Assembly (NCBI GenBank): GCA_900128585.1
Contig: LT642344.1
Location: 1-18,647 of the forward strand
Source: Stramenopiles sp. TOSAG23-3
Lineage: Eukaryota; Sar
DNA: 18,647 nt
Direction of reading: 5' to 3'
A program made the position numbers and the translations under genes. This document shows, one piece after another, positions 1-8,737 of the stretch; positions within the stretch are counted from its first letter, which is position 1, and each line of letters begins with the position of its first letter. The notes below the pieces were generated by a model. The model worked only from the letters and a program-made list of their open reading frames with translations. It did no database searches and was not told the DNA's origin.

Positions 1-74
1 TTACTTTTTATTAGCTTTTTTTAGAGAAAATGAAAATATTTTGTGTGTTCTTTTAAATTACAACCCCTGACAAT

Positions 75-1547
75 TTATACGAGACCCGATTGGCGATCCA
101 TGTACTCTGCGTAACTCACACGACCAATGCTGGAATCTGGCGCGTCCACCGGCTTCATCGGTACTGCCATGGGCAGCGGTGCCGTTTGGGTTGTCTCGGC
201 CTGTTCTTCGGTGTTCATCAGTGCGATGAGCAAATGGCGGAGCTCGGTTACGCTTTGGTCTTCTGTCGTCATAATACCTTCGCTTTCGATAAGGGACCGC
301 AAATCGTCGGCTTCCAGAAGGTGAATTTGATCGTACACTTTTTCTTCCTCCATGGCCAAAGCTTCCTCGGCAGCCTCAAATTCCGCGTCCTGGGCAGCCT
401 GAAATTCTGCGTCTTGGAAATTTTCTACGTCTTGGAAATCGTTGTATCGCTCCGCAGGTTCCTCAAAGAATGCCTCCGCTTCTTCCCTTTCTGCCTTTTC
501 TTTATCGATATGCACTTGGACGGAAATGGATTTCGAGGGCGACTGCGGGGCGCTTAATTCGGTTGCTGGAACGGTCGTCGTGCGCTCGGCAAGGAATTCC
601 ATCATGTTCTGCCCTTGGTTCTGCTGGTCGCGTATGCGCAAAATATCGTTCTGCATCGCCATCAGTGCCTCTTGTACACTCTGGCGCTCCTCTTGTTCCT
701 GTGCGAATCGAATTTCGTGTTCAGAAAGAACGGAACACACGCTGCTGGTTGCAAGCACAAGGCTCTCGACGTAGGAAACTATATTTTCTTGTTTTCCAAG
801 CTCGCCTGCGTCAAACTTGCACCATTCTTGCGAGCGACCGCTCAGTCGGCGGAGCTTGTCGAACTGCCCTTGCAACTCAAAGAAAGCTTGCTCCAGTCGG
901 TTCATATCGACATTTTTCAAATGCATTGATTGTTGCTTTGCCCTGGACTCCGCCTTTGCAATTGCAGCCGCAGCTTTCTTAGAGGCAGACCGTTCGATGC
1001 GAGAGCGTTCCCAGGCCTGGTTTGTTTGAGAAAGGGAAGAGTGGTGGGAGGTGACGCGGGACACTGGATCCTCGTCAGACGGACTTGGTGCTTGAGCACT
1101 GGGGGACTTCAACAGGGAGGCGCGGGTGGGCGTTTTGGTGTTCCTCCCCGAAGGGACCCAAGCAACGTTGCCTTTGGAGTCACGAACCATGGGTGTCTGG
1201 GACGGCGACGCAGCATTCGCGCTCATCATATCCGGGCGGGCGACAGCCTTTTTTCTTTTCGATGCAGGTCCAGAGTTTACCGGGGTCCGCCTGCTCTGCT
1301 TCCTGCGCATGACCTCCTCGGGAGAAAGCTTGTACTTGGACAAGTCACTTTGCGTGGCATCCCAGGCTTTGACAGTTGATTTGTTGAAGATCATTTTCGT
1401 ACTTCTCCTCGCCGTAGCGGGAGATGGACCGTCGAAGCGGACGACACGCGGCGTTCTCAGATTGAAGGGGCCTTTGTTCGACGGGATAGTGCCGGAACTG
1501 TGGTACCCTCCCACGTTTCCGTACTGTACGCGATTTCTGGAGTGCAT
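75..1547 (-). CDS. SPICE1: SPICE1-like spindle and centriole-associated protein
   Basis: A 490-residue protein. The open frame runs on to a TTG at 1577, but the first ATG is at 1547, so I start there. Two blocks resemble animal SPICE1 (CCDC52), a centriole-duplication and spindle protein. Block one (residues about 59-83) has VKAWDATQSDL followed by SPEEVMRRK. Block two (about 256-312) is a helical segment with SEHEIRF, an E/Q-rich stretch and NDILRIRDQQ; in SPICE1 the equivalent region precedes a coiled coil. Spacing between the blocks also matches roughly, but the protein is far shorter than animal SPICE1 (about 850 residues) and lacks most of its C-terminal half. The N-terminal third is basic and rich in Ser/Pro. 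Near residues 370-400 there is a degenerate QDAEFxAA octapeptide duplication in an acidic stretch. Residues about 406-447 form a SAP-like pair of helices. The homology comes from remembered family patterns, not an alignment. Confidence 0.62.
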   Translation of the reverse strand: MHSRNRVQYGNVGGYHSSGTIPSNKGPFNLRTPRVVRFDGPSPATARRSTKMIFNKSTVKAWDATQSDLSKYKLSPEEVMRRKQSRRTPVNSGPASKRKKAVARPDMMSANAASPSQTPMVRDSKGNVAWVPSGRNTKTPTRASLLKSPSAQAPSPSDEDPVSRVTSHHSSLSQTNQAWERSRIERSASKKAAAAIAKAESRAKQQSMHLKNVDMNRLEQAFFELQGQFDKLRRLSGRSQEWCKFDAGELGKQENIVSYVESLVLATSSVCSVLSEHEIRFAQEQEERQSVQEALMAMQNDILRIRDQQNQGQNMMEFLAERTTTVPATELSAPQSPSKSISVQVHIDKEKAEREEAEAFFEEPAERYNDFQDVENFQDAEFQAAQDAEFEAAEEALAMEEEKVYDQIHLLEADDLRSLIESEGIMTTEDQSVTELRHLLIALMNTEEQAETTQTAPLPMAVPMKPVDAPDSSIGRVSYAEYMDRQSGLV

Positions 1548-1784
1548 CGTTGCTTTTTTTCTAGGCAATGGTAACAAACGCGTGCAATATCTTGTGCTTG
1601 GGTGATTTTAACTTGACGTCCTGCTTTGAATTATCAATCGGAGGAAAGGGCTCTTATTCTGTTGAATTCTATCTGAAAAAAACTTTAAATATGTCCTGGT
1701 GAAGTTAATTGGGTGCGTATATCGCTTGAACTTATTTCGAACCTAAGTCGAGTCGTCAAGGAATAAGAATTGAGAATTCGAAAT

Positions 1785-1799
1785 AGGAGGAGGAGGAGG
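1785..1799. repeat. (AGG)5 microsatellite
   Basis: Five consecutive AGG units in the AT-rich spacer. It is a simple sequence repeat with no evident coding role. Confidence 0.9.
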
Positions 1800-2146
1800 A
1801 TGATAGATATTTTATCGACAACAACAATATTATTATTTTTAATTTCCTAATAAGTACAGGCCATAATTAAGGATATGTATATATAGGAATAACGGTAGGA
1901 GACATTTCAGAATAATAAAGTCATTGTAGATATACGGATTTAAATGATTTATTATAAATGATATTCATAATAACTAAATAGAACAAAACAAATGATAAAA
2001 AGTATACCTATTTATATATACACAGCATATATATTATTTATATACATATATATCCTATATATCCTTAATCGTTGCTTAGAGATAGCGGATGATCGATGAA
2101 TCCAATGAAAGACAACGAAGAAGAAGAGTAATTATTGGGTTCCCGC

Positions 2147-2160
2147 AAAAAAAAAAAAAA
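2147..2160. repeat. A14 homopolymer run
   Basis: Fourteen consecutive A residues in the spacer, preceded by TCCCGC and followed by TAATTC. I saw no target-site duplication or retroelement body next to it, so it is best read as a plain homopolymer. Confidence 0.85.
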
Positions 2161-2942
2161 TAATTCAAATTTGGATATACGAATAGCATTGAAATTATTT
2201 CAAAAAACTTTTTTGTAGCAGAGCACAGCAGAGGATGATGAAAATAGATGCATTCCCCCTATCTGTTTAATAGTGCCATTTATATGTTATTTTATTCATT
2301 GTATTTTGTTATATTTTCTAATAATAAAAAAAGGGGTTTTTTATCAACAAAACTACTCGTACTTAAAAATACAAGCGGTCGATTCTCCGGCGTCATACGA
2401 GTACCGCACACACACCACACCGTACGGAACCAGGAAGAAATACCGATTCTTCCCAGTTCGTTCTTCAGAAATAGAGAAAGAGAGAAAGAGCTTGTTTTTC
2501 ATTTGCCATCCTCCTGCCATCCGTTATAGTAGTTATGCCAGGTCCAGAGTCATTGTCAATGCATTCCTCGTAATCATCTTTTGTGCGCTGCTGCTGGATG
2601 CAATTTCAATTATGCAGCACGAATAATAACCCGTAATATATATACGAGGAATTAACATAATAATGTAAACTGATAGATGATGATACTCATTTTTTTTTAA
2701 TTAATTAATAATAGTCGGTCTAGCTATAAAAAAAAAATAGAGTAACTTTAACAAATCATGGAAAAAAGAAGAAGAATTTTAACGATCATTTTATTTCATC
2801 GTTCTTTCAGTGTTCAACTTTTCCCCCTCCGAAAAGACACTCTCTGGACTCGCCTACGCATTTAAACATTTTTTCTGCTGCCACCAACCTAATTTTAAAT
2901 CTGAATCTCCTTGGAACGCAAGGGCTCCGTGACTATAAAGCA

Positions 2943-2969
2943 ATGATAATCGGTCAACGCATCCCGTAA
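2943..2969 (+). promoter_or_regulatory. Candidate upstream ORF before the ciliary-type gene
   Basis: An ATG at 2943 opens an eight-codon frame (MIIGQRIP) closed by TAA at 2967-2969, just 12 bases before the main ATG at 2982. If the transcript begins upstream of 2943, this would be translated first and could damp expression. The TATAAA at 2934-2939 could instead place the transcript start near 2965, which would exclude it. Mapped 5' ends would decide. Confidence 0.3.
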
Positions 2970-2981
2970 CAGAAACTCGAA

Positions 2982-5900
2982 ATGGACTCCTCCAAAATGT
3001 TTTCTAGGAACGATAAAGATTTAGACATCCGATCGAGGTGCGAAAGGTTGCTGGTCAGCATCGAAAACGCGCTGGATTTGACAAACGTGAAGGACAATCA
3101 TGGACAAACTGAGCCTTTCATACTCATCAAGGAGGCGAGAAAGATTTCTAAAGATATGGGAAAGTTCAGGGGCATGCTGCTGGCGTGCCTGGGGGAGTAC
3201 GAGCGTTGGCTACACGCGTCAATTTCGGACTTTAGAGAACACCTTCAGCCACCAAAAATTCGGCAGAACGCCAGGGATGCAGAAAGCATGATGTTTCATC
3301 GCAACCGAGAGCCCCTTCCCTTTCCGCCAAAATCAAAAAAAAGGATCCCCTACGTCCCTCCGTCCAGGGCGAGCGCGAGCGCGAGCGCGAAGGGTGGAAG
3401 GCATGACCGTTTCTCAAAAAGGCAGGCCAACAAACCGTCTAGGATCCCAAAGGACCACTATGTACATTTAGATCATGTGGTGCTTCCGCCTGATAACCAC
3501 AAATACCCTGCCCGGTTCGTCTCCGAAAGGGGAACTTGGGAGCAACTAATATTTCCGGCAAGTCACCCGTATTGGACCCGTGATACCGTCCTTCTGGACG
3601 ATTGGTACTCGAAGCAGGCAAAGGAGTTGCACCCGGGTGAACGAGGGCCCTTGAGCATAGAAGAGGAAATAGAAACCTTGCTTCCCCTTATCGACTTGAC
3701 CCTCCACGAGTTCTCCAGACAGTTCTCGGCCGAGGAAAGAAGCGTTGGCGACTTTGTGTCTGAGCTGTGGCAGTCTCTCGTCGCCATTATGTCGGTAATG
3801 ATGAAAGAGACGGAGTCGCTAGAGGAGCGCCACGAAACGCTCTGCAACCGATTGATGACGGAACGCCGGGATTTAACGGAGTCCATCCGAAAGGCGAACG
3901 AGGAACTTCAGCATGCAAAAACGTGCACTTTAAATTTAAAAAGTGATACGGACGTTCTCGATAGAGCCCTTGTTGCTCGTAAAAAGCAGTACGAAAAGAC
4001 GATTTTCAAACATCGGCAAATCGCGGAAAGGGTTGGCAAAGTGATCCGGCTTGCCCAGCTGATGGAAGACGCAGAATTTACAAAGGCGTACAAAGACAAG
4101 AAAAGGATGGAGAGGCTCGAAGGCGTTCCAGAGATGATGGACCGGTTGTCCGACATTTTGGTAGACCACAGGATGTCCTTCAGCAATGTAAAGAGTGAAA
4201 CGGGTGACGATTCAAACCTGGGAGATTTGGTAAACACTTCGTGGTACAAAGAGGCTGGCGCGGCTGCTGAGCAACACAGCAATGATGGGGAAGGGATAAA
4301 ACTGCACAATGGAAACACGGAGCAGTCCGAATCAAAAGAACAAGAACATGTAAAAAAAAAGGCTTTCTCCTCCGTATTAAGAACCTCTGGCGGGAAAAGA
4401 ACGTCCGAGAAATTTGGTAGCCTGACTGGGAAAGTGGGCTCGAAGATTCTCGTAGACGTGGACGCGATAAGCGCGAAAATCAAGTCCCTGAGAGCAACGC
4501 TAAACGAAAATATTGTTCGAAGTCAACTTAATTTTCGATCCTCGTGCTCTACGCAAACGGACATGCTCCATGAAATTAACGCAGCGGGCCTCGATGAAAC
4601 GGTAGCGAACTCGGGGGAAAGAGCAGTGTACTCCTCTCCTGCAGCAGCACTTCCGTTTGTTCGCATGCTTCCGCCAGATTTTGTTCCTGAATTATACAAC
4701 GATACCAAGATCAGAATATTGTTGAACTACGTTTCCACCGAGTACACCAGGTACATTTTGTCGCAGTATCGAATGGAGGCACAATGTAAAGGGGGGACTT
4801 CTCAGGACGGAGTCGGGGTCTCAACTGAAAGTAGCTTGCAGCAGCGGCAAAGCCCTTTGCTCGAGTACAGCTACGATCTGTTCTTAGACTCCGAAGAAGT
4901 GCCTTCGATTGCCCAAGTTACTTTTGCAAATTTTGTGTACACAATACAGTGCCTCAGCAGCTCGAACATTGAGTGCTCTATATTTGGGCGACTTGCAAAC
5001 CTGCTGGACGACAAGCAGACGTTGCCACAGGAAGCAATTAACTTAGCATTTCTGTCCAGAGATTTCCTGTGCGCCAAGGTCATTGATATCCAAGGCCAAT
5101 CGTATTGTACCGTGGGAATAGCAAAGGAACTTGTTCATATAGTAAAGCCAAAAGGGGTTAGCAATAATTTGAAAATGCTGGAAAGTATTTCCGTTTCCTC
5201 GTACCAAAACTCTGAGGAAACCGAGAGAGAGGAAACAAACGATGACACTGACGAGAGAAAGGAAACAAACGACGACACTGACGAGAGAGAGGAGACCGGG
5301 GGAGATAATTTCGCCCACGGTAGCACGGAAGATGTTGACACAAGGCTGGTGTCGACAGCAGGTGTGATGCAAATGGTGATTAAAATTTGGGAGTCACACC
5401 GCAGAATGACACAGAAACGCATAGAACAAACATTTTTTGATCACAGTGGCGACGACCAGAATATAGAAGGTGCGTCGTTGGAATCTTTTTCAAAAATAGC
5501 ACTTTCGCTTCAGCCTTCGTGCAACCCCGAAACGCTGCAAATTATGTTTCACGAGGTGGTAAGAGCGAGCAAAGACCTGGAGAAGGAGCCAAGAGCGATT
5601 CCTCAGAAGCAAAATTCTCATTCTGCCAAGTCGAGGGCCCAACCTGAATCTACCGGAGAAGGCAAAAGAATCAACATTCACTGCTTTGTTAACGTTTGTT
5701 TCAAACATCGAATAGTTGGGAGAACATACAAATTCCTCAAAGCGAATATTGAAGAAGCAGACGCCTCCGCGTTGATGAGCTCTGCGCCGACCGAAAGATC
5801 GCTGGAAAAAGAAGTGCTGGAACGAGTGAAACTCATGTGGAACGAGAACTCAACGTCCATAAAACAGTTGGTGTCTTTATCCAATGTCACTCTTAATGAA

Positions 5901-6011
5901 AAGATAGAACACCTTGAGGCACTTTTGGACGTGAAGATGGATAGCGAATCTGCCGCAGCCCTCTACGAGGAAATTCTCAGACACGTACAAGAAGTGGAGA
6001 TAGAAAGTTGA
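2982..6011 (+). CDS. Large coiled-coil protein, probably ciliary or axonemal
   Basis: A 1009-residue protein with no transmembrane segment or signal peptide. Residues 12-88 are helical, ending in GEYERWL, and loosely resemble the TSNAXIP1 N-terminal domain. Residues about 90-160 are basic and proline-rich, with a short Ala-Ser repeat. From about 224 a long helix begins; its LHEFSRQFSAEERS stretch resembles the axonemal dynein light chain region of AXDND1, and a coiled coil continues to about 395. CSTQTD at 522-527 fits the TQT core bound by dynein light chain LC8. Residues about 563-672 form another helical domain, 748-772 hold acidic decapeptide repeats, and 800-875 look like an EF-hand pair with degenerate loops. 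The C-terminus is helical. No single family is certain; association with dynein or the axoneme is inferred from these weak signals together. The next gene converges from the opposite strand. Confidence 0.6.
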   Translation: MDSSKMFSRNDKDLDIRSRCERLLVSIENALDLTNVKDNHGQTEPFILIKEARKISKDMGKFRGMLLACLGEYERWLHASISDFREHLQPPKIRQNARDAESMMFHRNREPLPFPPKSKKRIPYVPPSRASASASAKGGRHDRFSKRQANKPSRIPKDHYVHLDHVVLPPDNHKYPARFVSERGTWEQLIFPASHPYWTRDTVLLDDWYSKQAKELHPGERGPLSIEEEIETLLPLIDLTLHEFSRQFSAEERSVGDFVSELWQSLVAIMSVMMKETESLEERHETLCNRLMTERRDLTESIRKANEELQHAKTCTLNLKSDTDVLDRALVARKKQYEKTIFKHRQIAERVGKVIRLAQLMEDAEFTKAYKDKKRMERLEGVPEMMDRLSDILVDHRMSFSNVKSETGDDSNLGDLVNTSWYKEAGAAAEQHSNDGEGIKLHNGNTEQSESKEQEHVKKKAFSSVLRTSGGKRTSEKFGSLTGKVGSKILVDVDAISAKIKSLRATLNENIVRSQLNFRSSCSTQTDMLHEINAAGLDETVANSGERAVYSSPAAALPFVRMLPPDFVPELYNDTKIRILLNYVSTEYTRYILSQYRMEAQCKGGTSQDGVGVSTESSLQQRQSPLLEYSYDLFLDSEEVPSIAQVTFANFVYTIQCLSSSNIECSIFGRLANLLDDKQTLPQEAINLAFLSRDFLCAKVIDIQGQSYCTVGIAKELVHIVKPKGVSNNLKMLESISVSSYQNSEETEREETNDDTDERKETNDDTDEREETGGDNFAHGSTEDVDTRLVSTAGVMQMVIKIWESHRRMTQKRIEQTFFDHSGDDQNIEGASLESFSKIALSLQPSCNPETLQIMFHEVVRASKDLEKEPRAIPQKQNSHSAKSRAQPESTGEGKRINIHCFVNVCFKHRIVGRTYKFLKANIEEADASALMSSAPTERSLEKEVLERVKLMWNENSTSIKQLVSLSNVTLNEKIEHLEALLDVKMDSESAAALYEEILRHVQEVEIES
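3369..3390 (+). repeat. GCGAGC tandem hexamers encoding Ala-Ser
   Basis: Three exact GCGAGC units plus a partial fourth inside the ciliary-type gene. They encode alternating Ala and Ser at residues 130-136 in its basic linker. The repeat is GC-rich, unlike the AT-rich repeats of the spacers. Confidence 0.85.
5223..5297 (+). repeat. 30-bp coding tandem repeat, acidic decapeptide
   Basis: Two full 30-bp units (5223-5252 and 5253-5282) and a half unit to 5297 encode EREETNDDTD, ERKETNDDTD and EREET. The DNA units differ at only a couple of positions, which suggests recent duplication. The repeat is in frame and makes a charged, probably disordered linker at residues 748-772. Confidence 0.92.
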
Positions 6012-6172
6012 AGGGGAAAAAATTTAACAGCTGCGACAAATTAATAATGTGTGTGCACCACTTTGGTTGATAAAATATTGTTCGTGTGGTTCTCAGGGAA
6101 AGTGAGTACAGCTTACGTTTGTAAATTTGAAACACTTCTACAGTGCAAAACTTTTTGTGTCCGCTTCCCTTT
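6012..6172. other. Short convergent spacer
   Basis: The 3' ends of the ciliary-type gene and the uncharacterised minus-strand gene meet across 161 bp. It contains TGTGTGTG near 6047 and a TGTAA at 6120-6124. No gene or strong hairpin is visible. Confidence 0.7.
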
Positions 6173-7006
6173 TCAAACCGCTTCTTCTTCAATATTCAGT
6201 CCCTCCACCCAGTCCAATAGCTCGTCGACTTCCATTTCAAGAGTTTCGCTGTCGTCGAGATTGCTCCGAGAGTTTCTGCCTTCGTGGAGGCTTTTATTCG
6301 GGCTGTGTTCGCTACCAACCTTTTCAGGGCTGTGCCCTACGGCGCTCGTTGGGTTTAATCTGTACCCAACGGGTCTCTTGTTGTCGAGTTCGCGAATGTC
6401 ATTCTGCAAAGCACCCGTAAAGGGCGAGCTTGTCTTCACTCCACCATGAACATAATTTGATTCTATTTGTGTTGATCTTATCGGCGAAATGTTGCCGTGG
6501 GGTGTCGACACGACGGACAGGATTGGCACTCCTTTTTCACCGTAGTATCGCTGGTTCATGGGGCTCGGAATAAGGACTTTCTCGTCTTCCACTTCTTCGA
6601 TGTTGATGCTGAGGCGGCGGTTCTCTTTGGCGTATCCTGCGTGGGCGAAGAAGGCAGAAGTAGGGGACTCTTTGGACGCCCTGGACAAACCGTAAAGTTT
6701 TCTAAGTTTTTCCATTCTCTTTGTCCGCTGTTCCGCCCGATGCACCGCCGCTGGTTTCGTGCGTTTCGCTCTCGCTGCCTTTTCCCTTTCATATTCGGCA
6801 AAAATTTCGTCTTCGTGCAAATCTAGCCACTCCTTGTCATCTCTCAACGTTGTAGCAACGGCCACCCAATTGCGCTGATATAAATCGTAGTTCAAATACT
6901 GTCTATCGGTAGAAACCACTTCTTCCCCTGGGATTAAAGGCTCTTCGTCCCATATTGGGATCTCTTCCACGCTCATTCTTTGGTGTATCTCCGGGACCAG
7001 AAACAT
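6173..7006 (-). CDS. Uncharacterised acidic protein with C-terminal LLDWVEGLN motif
   Basis: I do not recognise this 277-residue protein. The first ATG is at 7006 and an in-frame TAG lies two codons upstream, so the start is firm. The N-terminal 60 residues are acidic and aromatic (IPIWDEEPL, QYLNYDLYQRNW). Residues about 60-115 form a charged, probably helical segment rich in Glu, Lys and Arg. The middle and late regions are low in hydrophobics and carry several Ser-Pro or Thr-Pro sites (PSPMNQ, STPHG, SSPF, HSPEK, HSPNK), which would suit regulation by proline-directed kinases. The last 30 residues are acidic and predicted helical, with DELLDWVEGLN. There is no signal peptide, membrane segment or known catalytic motif. 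Its neighbours suggest a cytoskeletal role only weakly. Confidence 0.72.
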   Translation of the reverse strand: MFLVPEIHQRMSVEEIPIWDEEPLIPGEEVVSTDRQYLNYDLYQRNWVAVATTLRDDKEWLDLHEDEIFAEYEREKAARAKRTKPAAVHRAEQRTKRMEKLRKLYGLSRASKESPTSAFFAHAGYAKENRRLSINIEEVEDEKVLIPSPMNQRYYGEKGVPILSVVSTPHGNISPIRSTQIESNYVHGGVKTSSPFTGALQNDIRELDNKRPVGYRLNPTSAVGHSPEKVGSEHSPNKSLHEGRNSRSNLDDSETLEMEVDELLDWVEGLNIEEEAV

Positions 7007-7459
7007 ATACTAGGTCAACGGCATTGTTTTGTCTTCAAGCACGCCGCCCTTCAAGACAAACTGTGAATTCACACCAAACAAACTATTCGTACTTCCTTTT
7101 AAATTCTCTATATTCAGCCAGTTTATTTTCAAGGAGCATGTAAATGATTTTAATTCTACGTCAATGGGGGGGGGTAATGAATTTATAGAAATACATGAAA
7201 GGAATTGGAAATCAACAATTCAAAAATCAAAAAGGCGGAAGAAGAAGAAGGAAAAAAAAAGTTCAGGCGCGGCGTGTGTAACGTGTAACGTTTATTTTTC
7301 TTTCTTCTTCTTTTTTTTAAATAATAAATAAATGGTGTTAAAATAAGGGTTAGTGGTCGGCTGTGAAAGAGTCCGGCGTGTGCCTCCATTTTGATTTCAA
7401 AAACAACGAGGTGCTGTATGTTATTTTTTTAACTGATCGAATCTTTGTGTACCTTTTCT
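7007..7459. other. Spacer between two same-strand genes
   Basis: This 453-bp stretch is upstream of the uncharacterised gene and downstream of the secreted-protein gene. It contains a G9 run at 7166-7174, a purine tract near 7230-7260 and a pyrimidine tract near 7290-7318. No gene is supported. Confidence 0.65.
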
Positions 7460-8545
7460 TCACTTCCCACAAGTCAATATTGAAGGTTTCATCTTATTCC
7501 ATGACAATTGTTTTTCCTGCACGACTTTCCCGTTTATAGTGCTTACCCCAACGACGTACCAGTCTTTTTCATTAAGTGGTGATGTTGGAAGTTCGTCTCC
7601 GACACGCCAGCAAATAGCAGTATCCTTCTCAACGCACTGAAGAAGTGAATGGTGCACCGGGGGTTTCTGTTTCAAAACTTGCACGACAAAATAGAAGACC
7701 CCATGGTTGTCTACGAACGATACCCCGCTCATAATATTGGCGTATGTTTGAGGCAATTCTGCTCTAACGCGAAGGGCGGGGTTTGAGCCAAACTTATCCA
7801 TTACAAAAATACAGCGCTTGCTCCCATTTGGGCACCAGCCGATCGTAAACAAGTTCCCACTGGTAGGATCAAAATGCATAAGAACCGAGGTGCCAATGTC
7901 CGGTACAATATCCAGAACGGTTGATGTCGGTATATCGTAGCGCTTCAAAAACAATTTCGGTCGAATGATTCCAACTACGCTTTCTGTAGAATTCGACACA
8001 TCGTAAGCTACCTGAAGCCAATGCTGGTGACGCCGTACATCGAACGCCGAGCATCCTCGTTTCAGTCGAACCCCACCTGGATACTGCAGGATGTCGCTGT
8101 ACGAAAGTTTCCCATCCATTACGCTGGCTTCCAACATGTGAATAAATTGAATTTCATCTGGTCCAACAATTGATAACCGTCCTCTCGAGGTGTTTGCATA
8201 GTCCATGTAATAATCCAGGCCTTCGGAAAATTCTTCTTTGGAACTCTGCTTGTAGAACGGAAGCAGGGAGGACGAGACCTGCCTCTTTCCTGAAACGTCA
8301 TACTGCCGCAACTCGACTCCTTCCGAAGCACGATTCAAATAAAACAAAAATTCACCGCTTGCCCCACCCCTTGCGCAAGATATCCCCAACGTTGCATTTT
8401 TCTCTGTGGCAACACTGTCCACCATTCCGCTGGACAAGTCCAACTGGAAAATACCTCCACTGGCTAAGCCAGCAATTAGAAGTGGTGTCGTCGCGCCAGC
8501 AAGACTGCAGGTACAACATAAGATTAATAATATCAAGATGTTCAT
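7460..8545 (-). CDS. Secreted glycoprotein, possible beta-propeller
   Basis: A 361-residue protein starting at the ATG at 8545. The first 18 residues form a classic signal peptide: Asn, then an Ile/Leu-rich core, then a Cys/Ser segment ending AGA before TT. No later membrane segment or ER-retention tail is visible, so it probably enters the secretory pathway and is released or kept in a lumen. Four N-glycosylation sequons are present (Asn50, 118, 185, 240). Seven cysteines remain in the mature protein, including a CPNGSKRC pair and a CVEKDTAIC pair, which could form disulfides. Repeating short beta-rich units, such as FDPTSGNLFTIGW, suggest a propeller fold, but I cannot name a family. No catalytic motif stands out. 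Confidence 0.7.
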   Translation of the reverse strand: MNILILLILCCTCSLAGATTPLLIAGLASGGIFQLDLSSGMVDSVATEKNATLGISCARGGASGEFLFYLNRASEGVELRQYDVSGKRQVSSSLLPFYKQSSKEEFSEGLDYYMDYANTSRGRLSIVGPDEIQFIHMLEASVMDGKLSYSDILQYPGGVRLKRGCSAFDVRRHQHWLQVAYDVSNSTESVVGIIRPKLFLKRYDIPTSTVLDIVPDIGTSVLMHFDPTSGNLFTIGWCPNGSKRCIFVMDKFGSNPALRVRAELPQTYANIMSGVSFVDNHGVFYFVVQVLKQKPPVHHSLLQCVEKDTAICWRVGDELPTSPLNEKDWYVVGVSTINGKVVQEKQLSWNKMKPSILTCGK

Positions 8546-8737
8546 GCTCGGGGTTTAAAAGATGAAACATATATTGACTGTTAAAAAGTTGTTGATGTTT
8601 CGAGATTGAGAGATGTTGAGGGGGGGTTGCTTTTTGTTTTCTTGTACTGTATCATATCACTACATATTGGAGATCGATTAGAAGGATTATTGGATCTTCT
8701 AATAATCGGCTGGCTTTTCGTTCTTCCCAATACCAAG

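Larger units (their letters stand above)
1548..2981. other. Long AT-rich divergent intergenic spacer
   Basis: This is the shared upstream region of two divergently transcribed genes. It is strongly AT-rich with runs of TATA and short A/T tracts. It holds an (AGG)5 run at 1785-1799, an A14 run at 2147-2160 and a perfect ACGCGT hexamer at 1578-1583, 31 bp before the minus-strand ATG. A TATAAA at 2934-2939 lies 43 bp before the plus-strand ATG. Two overlapping open frames between 2248 and 2626 look like chance AT-rich reading frames. I see no tRNA, snRNA or protein gene. Confidence 0.7.

Noticed and set aside
1700-1790. TTCGAAC-like stretch suggesting a tRNA B box
   Set aside because: No cloverleaf arms or A box at the right spacing could be formed.
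2248-2626. Two overlapping plus-strand open frames in the AT-rich spacer
   Set aside because: Short, low complexity, no domain and no composition shift toward coding; they look like chance frames.
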